Shown: piece by piece, positions 1 to 11,802 of the stretch
Layout: the number at the start of each line of letters is the position of its first letter
Numbering within the stretch: position 1 is the stretch's first letter
NCBI RefSeq assembly: GCF_003265705.1
Contig: NW_020312904.1
Location: 6,796,957 to 6,860,956 of the forward strand
DNA: 64,000 nucleotides
Source: Callorhinus ursinus
Lineage: Eukaryota; Chordata; Mammalia; Carnivora; Otariidae
Direction of reading: 5' to 3'
Notes under the pieces: model-generated
Database searches by the model: none
What the model was told of the DNA's origin: nothing
Seen by the model: only the letters and a program-made list of their open reading frames with translations
Position numbers and translations under genes: made by a program

Positions 1-1099
1 TGACACCGATATTCCTTGTGGAGAACCCCCACTGGATGGTCTCAGTGGGAGGTAAGGTTTCCTGTCTGTCAGCCCAGATTCATGCAGACCCCCAACCAGG
101 AGCGTGGCTCTTGCGGAAGTGACCCAGGAAGGCAGTGGGGTCCTCACCCAGTTGCCCCTGGGCTATCCTTAGCTGAGCTCTGCTGCTGAGCCTCCCTTGG
201 TTCTGGCCCATTTGCCAAGTTTGGCTCTGCAGCTTTTCTGGTCAGTCTGTGTGCCACTGTCCTTGCAATAAACTCTTTTGTTCAGGCTAGCCAGAGGCAG
301 TTTCCGCTGCTTACTGCCAAGACTCCTGACTAATGCAGAAGCACATGGAAGCAGCGGAGGGAGGCACCAGATCAAAACACGTTTGAGAAAGGTAACAACA
401 GTTACCAGGATTATAGCCTGCAAATCCCACACATCAAGTGCCTTTCAAAAGGGCTGTTCCCTCAAGCCTAGAACATGACTCCTCTCTCCTGCCCCTTCAG
501 CTGTAAGACCTCAGCTTCCAAGGTACCTCCACAAGAAACCTCTGATCCCACGTCTCCACTCCGTAGGTGCCCCTCCTGGATGCCATTCCAGACCTGTGGG
601 TTTTTAGACACTTGGCAGTTTGAGAACCTCAGTCCTGTACTGTACTCTGGTCACACTGAATCCCATGTTCCCATAACATGCCCAATTATTCCCAACTCTG
701 GTCCCCATTCTGTCAAAAATGAACACCCTGACACTTCTTTTTAAAGTTCTATTCACTCATCCTTCACATCTTGGCTCAAATGCCAAAGTCCCTGTGAAGA
801 TATTCCTAATTCCCTTCCTTAGTGCTCAAAAAACTTGGGAGTTTGTCCCTCTGTTATGGCCCCTGTTGCATTTCGCTTTGTATTAGATCTGGTTGTTAGG
901 GGGTCAGCTCCCCGAAAGTCAGGACTGTTTCACTCATCTCCAATACCCCAAAGAGTCTAACACTGTGTTGTGAGTATAGTGAATACTCATTCATACTGAA
1001 CTGATTTGAACAAATTTTTAAAATTATATTAAAATTTTAAAAAAATAACTTCTGACCAGAGCAGGGGCTCCTAGACAGGGCTTCCTGAGTCAAGGACAC

Positions 1100-1300
1100 C
1101 TCCCACCTCCTTCGCACAGGGTAGGAAAGAGTATGGGAACCCGCGTTAGAAGGAACAAATTCCACTACTGACTCCACCAGCATGGGAAACCCTGGGCAAT
1201 TCATTTTATCTCTGTCTCAGCTGTCTCAGCTGCAAAATGGGAATAAAAGTCAAGCATCTACCTCACAGCACTGTCAGGAAAGCAAATGTCTCAGAAGAAC
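1100..1300 (+). repeat. MIR SINE fragment
   Basis: Contains the characteristic decayed MIR stretch: loss of the 'gggcaa(t)tcatttta-tctctgtctcag' type followed by 'gcaaaatgggaataa'. Boundaries are approximate because the copy is old. Confidence 0.6.
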
Positions 1301-2050
1301 TTCTGAAAAACACAATGCTTCACCATAAGTTTCACACTTAGCAAGGCGCATAATCTCCCCGCTGCTGTGGGATGGTGAAGGCCCGCGCTGAGCAGACACC
1401 AGTTTAACAAAGCAGGTCTACATCTGGTTCGCAGCCAGGAATTTACCACTGGTCCAAACCAGATTCTGAACCCAACAGACCAGTTCCACCGGCCAGACGC
1501 GGAAGCCAGATTATAAGGGTCATTTTGACACATATTCATTAGCAATTCCAAAGGGCCTAAGTAATGCAGAAAGAGCCCTGCTTTTTCAGTTTCCAAGTCG
1601 GTCAATGGTTTAGGATTAGTTTCCCCAGGGAGCCTTACCTGGAGCCCAGCCTCTGGGATCCTGCTACTCTAAAAAAATTCCACCGAAGTCAACCAACTTT
1701 AACCCTTGAATCCTGTGGCCCGAAAATGGCACATTTTACCTGCACTCTGTGACTACTCCTTTGTGTCCTGCCCACCACACCTACAAAAGCCCTTTCAGAA
1801 GGAAGAAAGAAACATTCCAAAACTGTATTATAAAAAAGGCCCTTTGGTCCTAAGAGTCAACTTGCAAAGTGAAGTTCCTCTTTCATTCTCGGATACAGTC
1901 AAAAGAGAATGTCAGTTCCTGTCTTCTTCCTTTTATGTGCTTTGGTTCACTTCTTGCAGCACCTATGACATACATCTGCCCAGTCCCCACCTTTACAGCG
2001 GAAACTAAGGCTCAGAGAAGTGCTGCAGGGGAAGTCACCAGAAGGGCAAG

Positions 2051-2471
2051 TGACGAGGGAACAGAAGGCTGGCTGAAGACAAAGCAAGCCAACACCCTGC
2101 AACCTCCCCCCAACCCCCACTCCTGGGTGGGACTTGTGTGACATTCTTCTGGGAAGTTCCCAACTATCTTAATGTTAATGCCTTACTAGAGGGGTAAACA
2201 ACCTTAACTTGGCAATGGCGAGGCCTCCCGTATCCTGTGAGTCTTCTTTAACATACAAAAATCCTTTCCCTTTTCCTTACCCTTCCCAACCCCTCGTTCA
2301 TAATCAGCCACCCCTCACAACCCTGGGGCAGTAGCTCTTTCTGCCCACGGGTCCTGTCCTGTGCTTTAGTAAACCACCATTTTGCACCAAAGACGTCTCA
2401 AGGATTCTTTCTTAGTCGTCAGCTCTGGACTCCACCCCACTGAACCTCACTAATATTCTAAAACTTCATCA
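2051..2471 (+). repeat. 5' LTR of the provirus
   Basis: Starts TGACGAGGGAACAG and ends in TTCATCA, so it has the usual TG...CA ends. It aligns over nearly its whole length with 9455-9986, but lacks about 110 bases that the 3' LTR carries. The shared block around 'gctctttctgcccacgggtc' to 'accaaagacgtctcaaggat' looks like the R-U5 part. No AATAAA is visible; 'tttagtaaa' may be a variant poly(A) signal. Confidence 0.9.
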
Positions 2472-2473
2472 TA

Positions 2474-2491
2474 TGGTGCCCAAACGTAGGG
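2474..2491 (+). promoter_or_regulatory. Retroviral primer binding site (Phe-tRNA-like)
   Basis: TGGTGCCCAAACGTAGGG lies two bases after the end of the 5' LTR, the expected place. It begins with TGG, complementary to the CCA tail of a tRNA. The best match I can think of is tRNA-Phe, with about five mismatches in 18 bases; the assignment is tentative. Confidence 0.65.
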
Positions 2492-4260
2492 CTTTGAGTC
2501 TTTCCATCTGGACTCTGACCTTCGGTGCAAAACTGGTGAGTACTTTCTCTCTTCCTTTACTCTCATTTCCGGGGCTCTTCAAGGAGTACGGTCTTACTGG
2601 AACACTTTCATGCCCATTGCTCAGGCTGCAATCCTCTAGCCGTGGCTACTCTACGGGGAGGAAAAAGCCTGCCTTTTGGCTGGAAGTTGGTACCTGGCCG
2701 GGATGGTAATAAGATCCAGAAACTCGATGCCTTCTCCTTATTCCTGTCCTTATAGAAAGTTGTCTGTCTTGGGCATGGGACAGCCACCTAAGTCACCAGG
2801 ACGGCTGCCAATCTTAAGACTCCCTTGTGAGGTTTCCTCCTGATTGATCTAATGTGATCCCCTTCACATCCCTGGTCTAGCCACTTCTGGCCACGGGGGA
2901 CCTCCACTGGGAGCCGGCTGAAACCAGTACCCGACTGAACTAAAACCCAACCGGGGACTGCTTCCTAGGGAAGTTGGCCGTAAAGACTACATGTGTTGGA
3001 ATGTCACTTAGACCATGCTGGATTTCAATCTTTACTGTTTTCTGTCAGTGTTCCTCTACTAAAACTTTTCTAGCATTTTCCATGGGTTAAAAATGGCAGG
3101 GCAGTAACATAACTTTCAGGGTATCGGGCGACACAGTATCTTAGTCCATTCACCAGGCACCCATCGGCAGCCTAGGATGCGATGGGGAAGGGGAGGGACG
3201 CCGGCATCCCTCACACGGGGCCTTTTACAACAGGAATGCCTTCACAGGAAGGCAGGATGGTGATCAATAGCGATTTTTGTTAAGGGACACCTCCGGTCAC
3301 TTTTGACACCTGGAACCTCTGACATACCCTGTGCGGGATGCCACCCAGGAGTCGGGGGGGACGGATTTTGGTAATGGACCTTCTTTACTTTTCTGGGAGC
3401 ATGGCCTTAGCAGGCTTCTTTGGTTCCCAAGGACTCTCCCTTGGGGTGCCTTTTAACCCACTAGAAACAATTTGGATTACAAAACTCAGGAAAGGACTAA
3501 GCTCCTGTAACACTGCATGGCCTCTGTGGGATCTATCTGTTAGATCTCTGTAGGAAATAGGGCAAATGGACCTAGGGTAACTTCACTGCTCGCACCTAGG
3601 CCTTCATTGTTCTACACCAGGACCCCGACCTAAGGGCCTTTTGCAGAATGTGATTGCCCGATGTGTCCGCTAGTAAACCTGCTCGTGACATATTGGATGA
3701 TAATTATCTAAATAGGCCTCCTCCGACCAAACCCTGGTTGCCGGAGGAAACACAGGCCATTCCTAGCAAAGGGGACTCTGGCTCTCTTTCTCTCTGTTCC
3801 TCCTAATAGATGTGGGGGCTTCTCCCTCACTCGCTTCCCGGGTTAATGGCTGTAACTGGAGCCAAATGTGGTTAGTCTCCTTCCGCAGGGGGGCTTTAAG
3901 GAATATTCCCTAGCAGCTGCCAAAACTCCCTTTGTTTCGGGGAAATCCCATCTTCTCTGGCCCGACATGGACTGCCTAACCCCTCCCCCCTCGTTGGCGG
4001 GGAAAACATGGCATCTGCGCCTCTATTGGAGCTGATGAGCTCTAAAACTGGGAGCTCTTTCTCCGCCTTCTGGCAGCACTTTGCCTCTTCTGTCTCCCCC
4101 TCCCCCTTCTGTTTCCGCACCACCTTGGGGGCGGCCTGCGTGACTGGCTTCCGTACCATCCTGGGTACCTCAGGCACCAGGGCTCCTTCTCCCTTCACTG
4201 TCAAAGAGCATGAAGAGCACCCCTGGACCTAACACCAACCACCAGTGTCTCAGGTAAAAA
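2492..4260 (+). pseudogene. Provirus leader and possible gag remnant
   Basis: Sequence between the primer binding site and the AT-rich middle of the provirus. By position it should be the leader and gag. The base composition is coding-like in 3300-4250, but the open frames are short and I recognise no matrix, capsid or zinc-knuckle motif. No intact product can be claimed. Confidence 0.4.
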
Positions 4261-5424
4261 TTAACAATGAGGAGGATCCAGGTGGAACATAATTCAGTAT
4301 TTAAACTAAGTTAAGTTTGTTGGTTTAATTAAGATAGACATGTCTTTAAACTTAACAGCACTAAATGTGAAACTTATTCTATAGAGACTTACTGAAGGTC
4401 AAACAAGCTCGTTATTTCTGTTGCAAGTTGTTAGCAAAAAGATGACTAAAATGATGGTTAACTGTCTGTCTCAACAAAGTTTTCATAGAAGTTAAGATAG
4501 CTTTCAAAGTCTTGGGTAACCTGATACTTTAAAGTTTGCTTGAATAAATGGGATTAATTCGTTGGACATCTAGGACTTTTCCAAATAGGATAAAATGCTA
4601 AATCACTGATTACTGGACACGGGGATTGTGCCTTTTCACTTCTTATTGCAAAGAAACTAAAGATACTTAAATCTGTTGGTAAACATGCTTGTGCTTAACT
4701 TATTCACAAATTTGCCGTCTAAAAGAATTCTGGTGTAACAGTTCACAATTGGTTCTACTTAGTCTTCACTGGAGACTAAGGTTTCTAAGAGTGCAAAATT
4801 CTGCTAAATGTAATTAAGAATGATGGGAAATCTTTGGAAAGGAATTTTAGGTGTGGTCAGGATGGACTAAGATTGAAATGAATGGATTTTTATTTTTATT
4901 TATTTATTTTTATTTTAAAGGTACACTGGTGTAAGACTGAAATTCTCTTCTGTTCAAAAGACAAGGTTTCTTGAATTGTTCATCTGCTCTGGGTAAGAAA
5001 ATGTAAACAAAGGTTTTTGTTCTTGTCTGTCCAGAAAACCAGTTTCTATATGTTTCGTCATCAGGTCTTCAATCACTTGGTTAAAACTTCTCAATATTAA
5101 AGGAGCTAAGTTTTGCTAACAACTATAGAACCCTACATATTTATTTGCCTTTCAAATCTCTTATTGTCACCTTGGTTAATAAAAATAATTGTTTTGTAAT
5201 GATCTGTAATCCTATTCAAGCATGTGCTATATAACTTTCTAAGGTTTTAACAAACTTCCCAAGATTTAAATTGTAAATGAAGTCTCTCTAACTCATTAGG
5301 CCTTTTATTTGGTATGCTAAGTCACTCCAGAAGTACTGTTAAAACAAATGATAAGCCTTAGGTAACATTTGGGTAAATGCTATAACTATTCTAGAGGCTA
5401 TATGCAATTCCTAAGTTTTAGTGG

Positions 5425-5621
5425 TTTTTTTTTTAAAGATTTTATTTATTTATTTGACAGAGAGACACAGCGAGAGAGGGAACACAAGCAGGGGGAGTGG
5501 GAGAGGGAGAAGAAGGCTTCCCTCTGAGCAGGGAACCCGATGCGGTGCTTGATCCCAAGACCCCGGGATTATGACCTGAGTCGAAGGCGGACACCTAACG
5601 ACTGAGCCACCCAGGTGCCCC
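5425..5621 (-). mobile_element. Can-SINE, minus orientation
   Basis: Begins with a T run and ends with the reverse complement of the tRNA-like head (ctgagccacccaggtgcccc). Flanked by the imperfect duplication aagttttagtg / aagttttaatg, so it inserted into the older provirus. Confidence 0.95.
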
Positions 5622-5909
5622 AAGTTTTAATGTTTTAATATAAGCACCATCACTCGATATTCTGGCTATTGAAGTGTTATGTGTCACAGAAATAACCTGA
5701 TTTCCTTGCCAGCTATATTGTAAACTCTCATCTCATCAGATCTTTGACCATGTCTATTCTGATTTTTGGTCATCTATAATTGTTCTTACTCTCTTGCAAA
5801 ATGAGTGTCATCTTCAAGGAGATTCACAAAAAGGACTTTTAGGACAAATACAGGTAGGTATTTAATATCTTTAAAATCCTAAAACTAAATGGGTAAGAAT
5901 TTCCAGAAC

Positions 5910-6110
5910 GGGGGCGCCTGGGTGGCTTAGTCGTTGGGGGTCTGCCTTCGGCTCAGGTCATGATCCCAGGATCCTGGGATCGAGTCCCACATCAGGCTCC
6001 CTGCTCGGTGGGAAGCCTGCTTCCCCCTCTTCCACTCCCCCTGCTTGTGTTCCTGCTCTCGCTGTCTCTCTCTGTCAAATAAATAAATAAAATCTTTAAA
6101 AAAAAAAAAA
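5910..6110 (+). mobile_element. Can-SINE with 15-bp target duplication
   Basis: tRNA-derived head, CT-rich middle, AAATAAATAAAATCTTT signal and poly(A) tail. The perfect duplication AAGAATTTCCAGAAC flanks it (5895-5909 and 6111-6125), so the insertion is fairly young and postdates the provirus. Confidence 0.97.
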
Positions 6111-7404
6111 AAGAATTTCCAGAACTAACTAAAGCTGCATTCAAATAAAACAACAAATAGAAACATGGGACTAAATGAACTAAAAAGATGATTATAGTCT
6201 TGTCACTCTTGCCTGAAACTTTGCTGGCTCTCTAATGTTTACTCTTCCAGACTAAGGAGACTTTCTCTTAAGATGTCAATGACTTACAGAAATGTGATAA
6301 AATACTCATTTGTAAACAAACTGAAGCATTAACTTTTCTCTCTACCTGAACCCTCTAAAATTAAAAAGGTCTCAGTAAGTACTCTTTCATCCACGGCAAT
6401 CACAGTCATTTGCATAAGTTCATGTAAGAATCTGTTACCCTTGTAACAGGACACCATCGGAAACATTGGTTATTTTACCAAGGTTTTGACTGGAATGTCC
6501 TATTTGAGAGAGACATGCATAGACTCAGATATGACCAAACAGCTTTAAGGAACTAAGGTTGACTTTATCAAACCTGGAGCCATAAAGCTTCTTGGAACTG
6601 TTGGCCTGATACCTTGCTTACAGAGTTCCCAGCAGCCTCACCAGGTGAGTAAAGAATGTCACCTCCGGGCAGGTGCAGGAACCTCAGGATACTTTGGGGA
6701 TCTCCGTGAAGAGGAATTCGCCCAAATCTGCAGGTACTGCAGGCACGTCTAATGGCAAGTACTTGGCTTGGCTTCTGACCGGGAGAGGCTACTGAAAGTT
6801 CAACCTAGAGTTTCCTTATAAATAAGTTCCAGCAAAGCACATTCTAAAAAGATCTATATGATCAATCACTATTCTTGCTGAGCTTATGTAAATGATTAGG
6901 CCAAGTTTGTTAAAACTGGACTTGTTTTGCAAATTAGCCCTGATTTGGCTATATCTGGAAATGAGGACTATTTTAGAGAGAAAAATTACGTTTCAATAAC
7001 CCACCCCTGCAGATGTTAAATCCTGGTTTTGATTATCCTTAAATGTTTGCTTAAGTTAAACAACTTGAGGTAAACTTCAGAGAAATTGCCACAAAAGCTC
7101 ATATAGACAGTCTTTGTGCTTTTTATTCTGGGGGATAATAACAGGACCCCATGGGCATATGATTATTTGAACAACTGGAAAATGGGATCAATCCCCAACA
7201 ACTGTATCACTCCACTAGCACCCTGACCAATTCTCTGTGGCCAGGATGATGAAATCATCCCCTAAAAGCCAGAGCATACCCCACTCTGTAGGGTTAACTA
7301 TAGACTTGTGGAGGTAATGGATGACCCCACTTTCTTTATGATTGGACTGGATGATGCACCTGGGGATGACCTTATCTCTTGACAAGTCTAATCCCACTTG
7401 CCAG

Positions 7405-7810
7405 TGAGTCCTTATAATTAGGGTATTAATGCTCTACCTCAAACAAAAAGGGCTTCTTGGTTTTGTCTCGAAGCCACCTCCACGGATGTACAATTGCAAA
7501 CAAAGGCTTTAGCTGAGACTACAACACTGCTCCTGGTAAAAGGAGCCTCCAAGCTCACTTCGGGACAGTCCCTGACTGGAATGACTTCCACATCAGATTC
7601 AGAATGCCTTAGAGACCAAAGGCCACCAATAGATGATGGGAGGCCGACTTATTAAATATCAGGCAATACTTATAGAGATGCCTGAAATAACACTTAAAAC
7701 CTGTCAAACTTTAAACCCAGCTACCCTTATACCTGGACCCGACCACTGTACTTTTATAGAGCCTAACTGTTCAGAGGTTATTGAGTTGACCAGATTTAAG
7801 ACACCCCTAT
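7405..7810 (+). pseudogene. pol remnant: RT/RNase H connection region
   Basis: A short open frame (from 7633) resembles the connection domain between reverse transcriptase and RNase H of gammaretroviral pol, in the stretch where class I elements have a conserved asparagine-proline-alanine-threonine motif. It reads in the sense of the LTRs. It is cut by a SINE at 7826 and continues at about 8040. No full polymerase domain is present, so the copy is dead. Confidence 0.6.
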
Positions 7811-7825
7811 TAAAATTGCGAATGA

Positions 7826-8028
7826 GGGCGCCTGGGTGGCTCAGTCAGTTAAGTGACTGCCTTCGGCTCAGGTCATGATGCTGGAGTCCCGGGATCGAGT
7901 CCCGCATCGGGCTCCCTGCTCCACGGGGAGTCTGCTTCTCCCTCTGACCCTCTTCCCTCTCGTGCTTCCTCTCATTCTCTCTCTCTCAAATAAATAAATA
8001 AAATCTTTAAAAAAAAATAAAAGTAAAA
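7826..8028 (+). mobile_element. Can-SINE interrupting pol remnant
   Basis: Full SINE with poly(A)-like tail; the 15-bp duplication at 7811-7825 and 8029-8043 differs by one base. It splits the connection region from the RNase H remnant. Confidence 0.96.
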
Positions 8029-8480
8029 TAAAATTGCAAATGACAGCTGATTTACTGATGACAATAGTTTCCTGGAAAAAGGAATAAGAAAAGCTGGGTA
8101 TGCTATAGTCATTCAGCAAACATGTCTGAATTAATAGCGCCCACCTGTGCTTTGCTATTGGCAAAAGCCTTAAAAATATTTATACTGACTCCAGGGCGCC
8201 TGGGTGGCTCAGTAGGTTAAGCGTCTGCCTTCGGCTCAGGTCATGATTCCGGGGTCCTGGGATCGAGTCCTGCATCAGGCTCCTTGCTCTGTTGGGGAGC
8301 CTGCTTCTCTCCTCCCCACTTGTGCTCTCTCTCACTATCTCTATCTCTTAATAAATAAAATTAAAAAAAAAAAGGATTTATACTGACTCCAAATATGTCT
8401 TTCTAGTCTTACATGCCCTTGGAGTAATTTCTTTAAAGAAAAGGGGATTATTATCAAGCCATAACTCCCCAGTCAAATAT
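8029..8480 (+). pseudogene. pol remnant: RNase H domain pieces
   Basis: Two short coding-like pieces on either side of a SINE (8194-8375) resemble the N-terminal strand region and the later Thr-Asp-Ser segment of a retroviral RNase H. In-frame stops and the SINE break it. The integrase that should follow is not seen; the sequence jumps to env-like material within about 50 bases. Confidence 0.55.
8194..8375 (+). mobile_element. Can-SINE with 16-bp target duplication
   Basis: Head, CT-rich middle and A-rich tail, flanked by the perfect duplication ATTTATACTGACTCCA (8178-8193 and 8376-8391). It lies inside the RNase H remnant of the provirus. Confidence 0.96.
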
Positions 8481-8489
8481 GGACCTGAA

Positions 8490-9230
8490 ATTATTGCATG
8501 TTCAAAAAAATGGCCCTCCAAAATCGAGTAGCCCTTAAAATCCTGACTGCAGTTCAAGGAGGCCCAGTATTAGATGGCTGGCTCCTGGCTGGGACCCAGT
8601 GGCTATGCAGCTCTAACCTGTGGCCATGGCTTCCCCCAGGCTGGATAGGCCACTGTACTCTGGGTTTTGCCTGGATGCATGGACACATTATTAAAACCTT
8701 CACCAACCCAGCTAACCCTTGAAATTTAAAACCATGGTGGACATGTTCTGTGTCTCATTGGTATAACCACCTAGCACCCAACCTGTACCTCTTTGAGACT
8801 GGAGAATGTTGTTTGACACATGGTCAAAGCCCTAAATGATATCCAAAACAGTATTCCTCTACTAAATACTTAAATGACTCAAATGCATAAAGCAGTTCTA
8901 CAAAATAGAATAGCACTAGATGTTTTAACTGCTGCACAAGGTAGAACTTGTGCTAGTATACAGACAGAATGCTGTGTGTACGGTCCAGATTACCACAAAA
9001 GACTTCTGGGTTTCTACCTGACATGAATACTCAAATTGGTCCTTTAAATGATCTCTTCCCTTTAGTGATTGCTTTAAACTCCTGGACTGCAAGAAAATTG
9101 TCAAAGGTCAACCATCAAAGATCTTTTATTCAGACCCCTCTTTCTCATTATAATATTAACCTTATGTTGTCATTTCTGGGTCTCCGTGCCTAGCGTCAAG
9201 ACTCCTTCACTGCCGTAACTTCCAGCTAAC
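8490..9230 (+). pseudogene. env remnant with CX6CC motif
   Basis: Near the 3' end of the provirus, a frame broken by stops resembles a class I retroviral envelope. The transmembrane-subunit motif C-X6-C-C is encoded at 8949-8975, just after a heptad-like segment. A second, similar segment occurs earlier at about 8505-8560. Stops and frameshifts prevent any intact protein. Confidence 0.65.
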
Positions 9231-9441
9231 ACATGATCCTTTCTACTCAAGGAGGTTCACATACGTTGACCGCGTTGGATTCAGCTGCCTCCCCCTTTTG
9301 TAACTCCCTAAACATTCCCCAACTGAACCAGTATTGACCCATAGGTAGGGACACCTCTATTCCCCTGTTCAGCAGGAAGACATTACAGAAGATGAGACCT
9401 TCCACCTTCAACAACCTTAAAGATTGAAGGGTCAAAAGTGT

Positions 9442-9454
9442 TCGGGGGGGGGGA
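9442..9454 (+). promoter_or_regulatory. Polypurine tract of the provirus
   Basis: A G-rich run ending in GGGA lies directly before the TGATGAGGG start of the 3' LTR, the position of the plus-strand primer in retroviral replication. Confidence 0.75.
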
Positions 9455-9986
9455 TGATGAGGGAACAGAAGGCTGGCTGGAGACAAAGCATAAGCCAACA
9501 CCCTGCAACCTCCCACTCCTGGGTGGGACATGTGTGACATTCTTCTGGGAAGTTCCCAACTATCTTAATGTTAATGCCTTACTAGAGGGATAAACAACCT
9601 TAACTTGACAATGGCAAGGCCTCCTGTATCCTGTGAGTCTTCTTTAACATACACAAATCCTTCTGAAACCTCCCTTTCCTTACCTTTCTCAGCCCCACAG
9701 TATATAATACTATGTATATACATAGTACATACAATAGTAACACAGAATATATAATCCTTACCTTTATGTAGTAATACATAGTATATAATCCTTACCCTTC
9801 CCAACCCCTCGTACATAATCAGCCACCCCTCACAACCCCGGGGCAGCAGCTCTTTCTGCCCACGGGTCCTGTTCCGTGCTTTAGTAAACCACCATTCTGC
9901 ACCAAAGACGTCTCAAGGATTCTTTCTTGGTCATCAGCTCCAGACTCTACCCCACTGAACCAAACTTATATTCTAAAACTTCATCA
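9455..9986 (+). repeat. 3' LTR of the provirus
   Basis: Homologous to 2051-2471 but about 110 bases longer. The extra sequence (about 9690-9795) is a set of degenerate tandem copies of the neighbouring 'ccttacccttcccaacc..cataat' segment and includes a perfect 20-bp palindrome (9708-9727). It ends TTCATCA and is followed by the target repeat CAAG. Confidence 0.9.
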
Positions 9987-10139
9987 CAAGCACAGAGCAA
10001 ACCCCTCTTGATAAACACATGTCCCTAAGTGTGTACCTGAGCAGAGGATCCAGGGTCTCTCTGGCCTTTGCCCACCACACCAGCTTGTGTTTGCAACCTG
10101 GAAGCTCGCTTACATCAGACAGATGTAGCACAAGATACA

Positions 10140-10300
10140 GGAAAAGTACACGGGTTTGGATTTAGACCTCACTCTGGAGTGAAGTCACCATTCTACCACT
10201 TACTAGTTGTGTGATCTAGGCCTCAGTTTCTCATCTGTAGCGTACCACAGAATTGGGAGGAAGGATTAAAAGCAAAAACGCATCAGGAAACGACATATGT
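10140..10300 (+). repeat. MIR SINE fragment
   Basis: Shows the MIR core 'ccacttactagttgtgtgatct' followed by 'cctcagtttctcatctgta'. Just outside the provirus. Ends approximate. Confidence 0.7.
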
Positions 10301-10540
10301 AAAGGGCCATACACACTGCGTGAGGGCAGGGTCCTTGCTTACCTGGCCAGTGCTGTACCCAGAGCCCAGCACAACACAGGCCCTATGTTAAGGTCTCAAC
10401 TGCAGGCCTGCCTAGACAGAGCGATTGCAAAACCTAGTGAAGGATAGAAAAGTAGAGGTGACTGCAGGGACAGTCAATAACTAATAAAGACGAGTCATAT
10501 TCATCTAGAGAACACCGGTGACTTTTAAAGTTCAAAGGTA

Positions 10541-10696
10541 GGGGCGCCTGGGTGGCTCAGGTCATGATCCCAGAGTCCTGGGATCAAGCCCCGCATTGGG
10601 CTCCCTGCTCTGCAGAAGCCTTCTTCTCCGTCTACCACTCCCCCTGCTTGTATTCCCTCCCTCACTGTCAAATAAAATAAAATCTTTAAAAAAAAT
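10541..10696 (+). mobile_element. Can-SINE (internally deleted)
   Basis: The head runs directly from 'ggtggctcag' into 'gtcatgatccc', so about 25 bases of the head are missing. Flanked by aaagttcaaaggta / aaagttcaaaagta. Confidence 0.93.
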
Positions 10697-11025
10697 AAAG
10701 TTCAAAAGTAGGTATTATGAGAACTGAGCTGTTTATAACAAAGGGTACTCCCTAAAATGTCCGCTGATTTTGGTGAAAAGTAGTCTTAAGAGAATTACAA
10801 TGAATGGAAGCAACTTCCAGAACATCATTTATAGTGATGGAAAGCCCCCAAATTTTTCTCTAAGAGGACACACTGAAATTTCACAGCAGCAAGGGCTGCC
10901 ACCCTGAAGCTACATGAAAGAGAGCCCAGACAGAGAAGAGAGTCCCAACAAAACAATGTAGAACAAAAAATCATTTTTCAAGTCCCCAGAGCTGAAAATA
11001 AGGAATGGCTGAACATTAAGGAGCA

Positions 11026-11152
11026 TTTTTTTAAGGAGGCTCCATGCTGGGCATGGAGCCCAACGTGGGGCCCAAACCTACAACCCTGAGATCAAGACCC
11101 AAGCTGAGACCAAGAGTCGGACACTCAACAGCCTGAGCCACCCAGGTGCCCC
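11026..11152 (-). mobile_element. Older Can-SINE subfamily, minus orientation
   Basis: Short form without the CT-rich middle: T run, 'aggctccatgctgggcatgg', then the reversed head ending in 'cacccaggtgcccc'. Imperfect flanking duplication aaggagcatt / aaggagtaat. Confidence 0.9.
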
Positions 11153-11802
11153 AAGGAGTAATTTTAAAAGTAAAGAGAGCAAGCGAACCAGATGAAGGAT
11201 CACTCCAAGAAACCAAAAGTGGCAGAGGTCACAAGCACAAGGGTCCTCGGCCAGCAAAGGGAACATGTGAGGCACAGGAGGGGATCATTCAGAAAGCTGG
11301 TCACTACCAGTGGACTGCCCAGGGGTCTCGAATACAGAAAAGTCAATGAGGCACCGGGAGGCCCGGACAGAGGGATCGCTACATGTGTACTGTCGGGGGC
11401 TGAGGGAGTGGCATGAGCTCTGAAATGGCACACGTGTGGCAAAGACAGGCAGAATAAAGGGACCAGAGTTCTGGACTCTGCAGGGACACCAAGGGGGAAA
11501 CAGGCCCTCTTCTACACACTGGTGGTGGTGTAAATTGGTACATCCACTGTGGACAGCAGTTTCCCAGGATTTCTCAAAATCGAAAATGCACAGGGCCAGA
11601 ACAGAATGTTAGTTCCTGCCCCTTCCTTTTATATGTTTTAAATAATTTGATTCTGTGGCATCTATGAGGTATCCCCATCCCCACGTGGACCCAGCAATCT
11701 CACTTCTGATCATTTATCCCATACTTACACCTGCACATGTGTGAAATTATGAATTTACAAAGCTAGTTACTGTAGCATTGTTTTGGGTTTTTTGAATTTT
11801 TC

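Larger units (their letters stand above)
4260..7400 (+). other. AT-rich non-coding segment inside the provirus
   Basis: About 3.1 kb with many stops in all frames, interrupted by two SINEs (5425-5621 and 5910-6110). This is where capsid, protease and most of reverse transcriptase would be expected, yet nothing of them is visible. It may be a long untranslated leader typical of some class I elements, a replacement of gag-pol, or extreme decay. Confidence 0.5.
2051..9986 (+). mobile_element. Class I endogenous retrovirus (provirus), antisense in SREBF2 intron 1
   Basis: Two homologous LTRs (2051-2471 and 9455-9986) flank about 7 kb of internal sequence. The element is bounded by a 4-bp direct repeat CAAG (2047-2050 and 9987-9990), which is the size made by gammaretrovirus-like integrases. 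A primer binding site follows the 5' LTR and a G-rich polypurine tract precedes the 3' LTR, so it reads left to right, opposite to SREBF2. The coding content is badly broken: only remnants of the reverse transcriptase/RNase H connection and of env are recognisable, all with stops and frameshifts, and four Can-SINEs have landed inside it. The Phe-like primer site and env character suggest an ERV-F/H-type class I element; that family call is inference. Confidence 0.9.
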
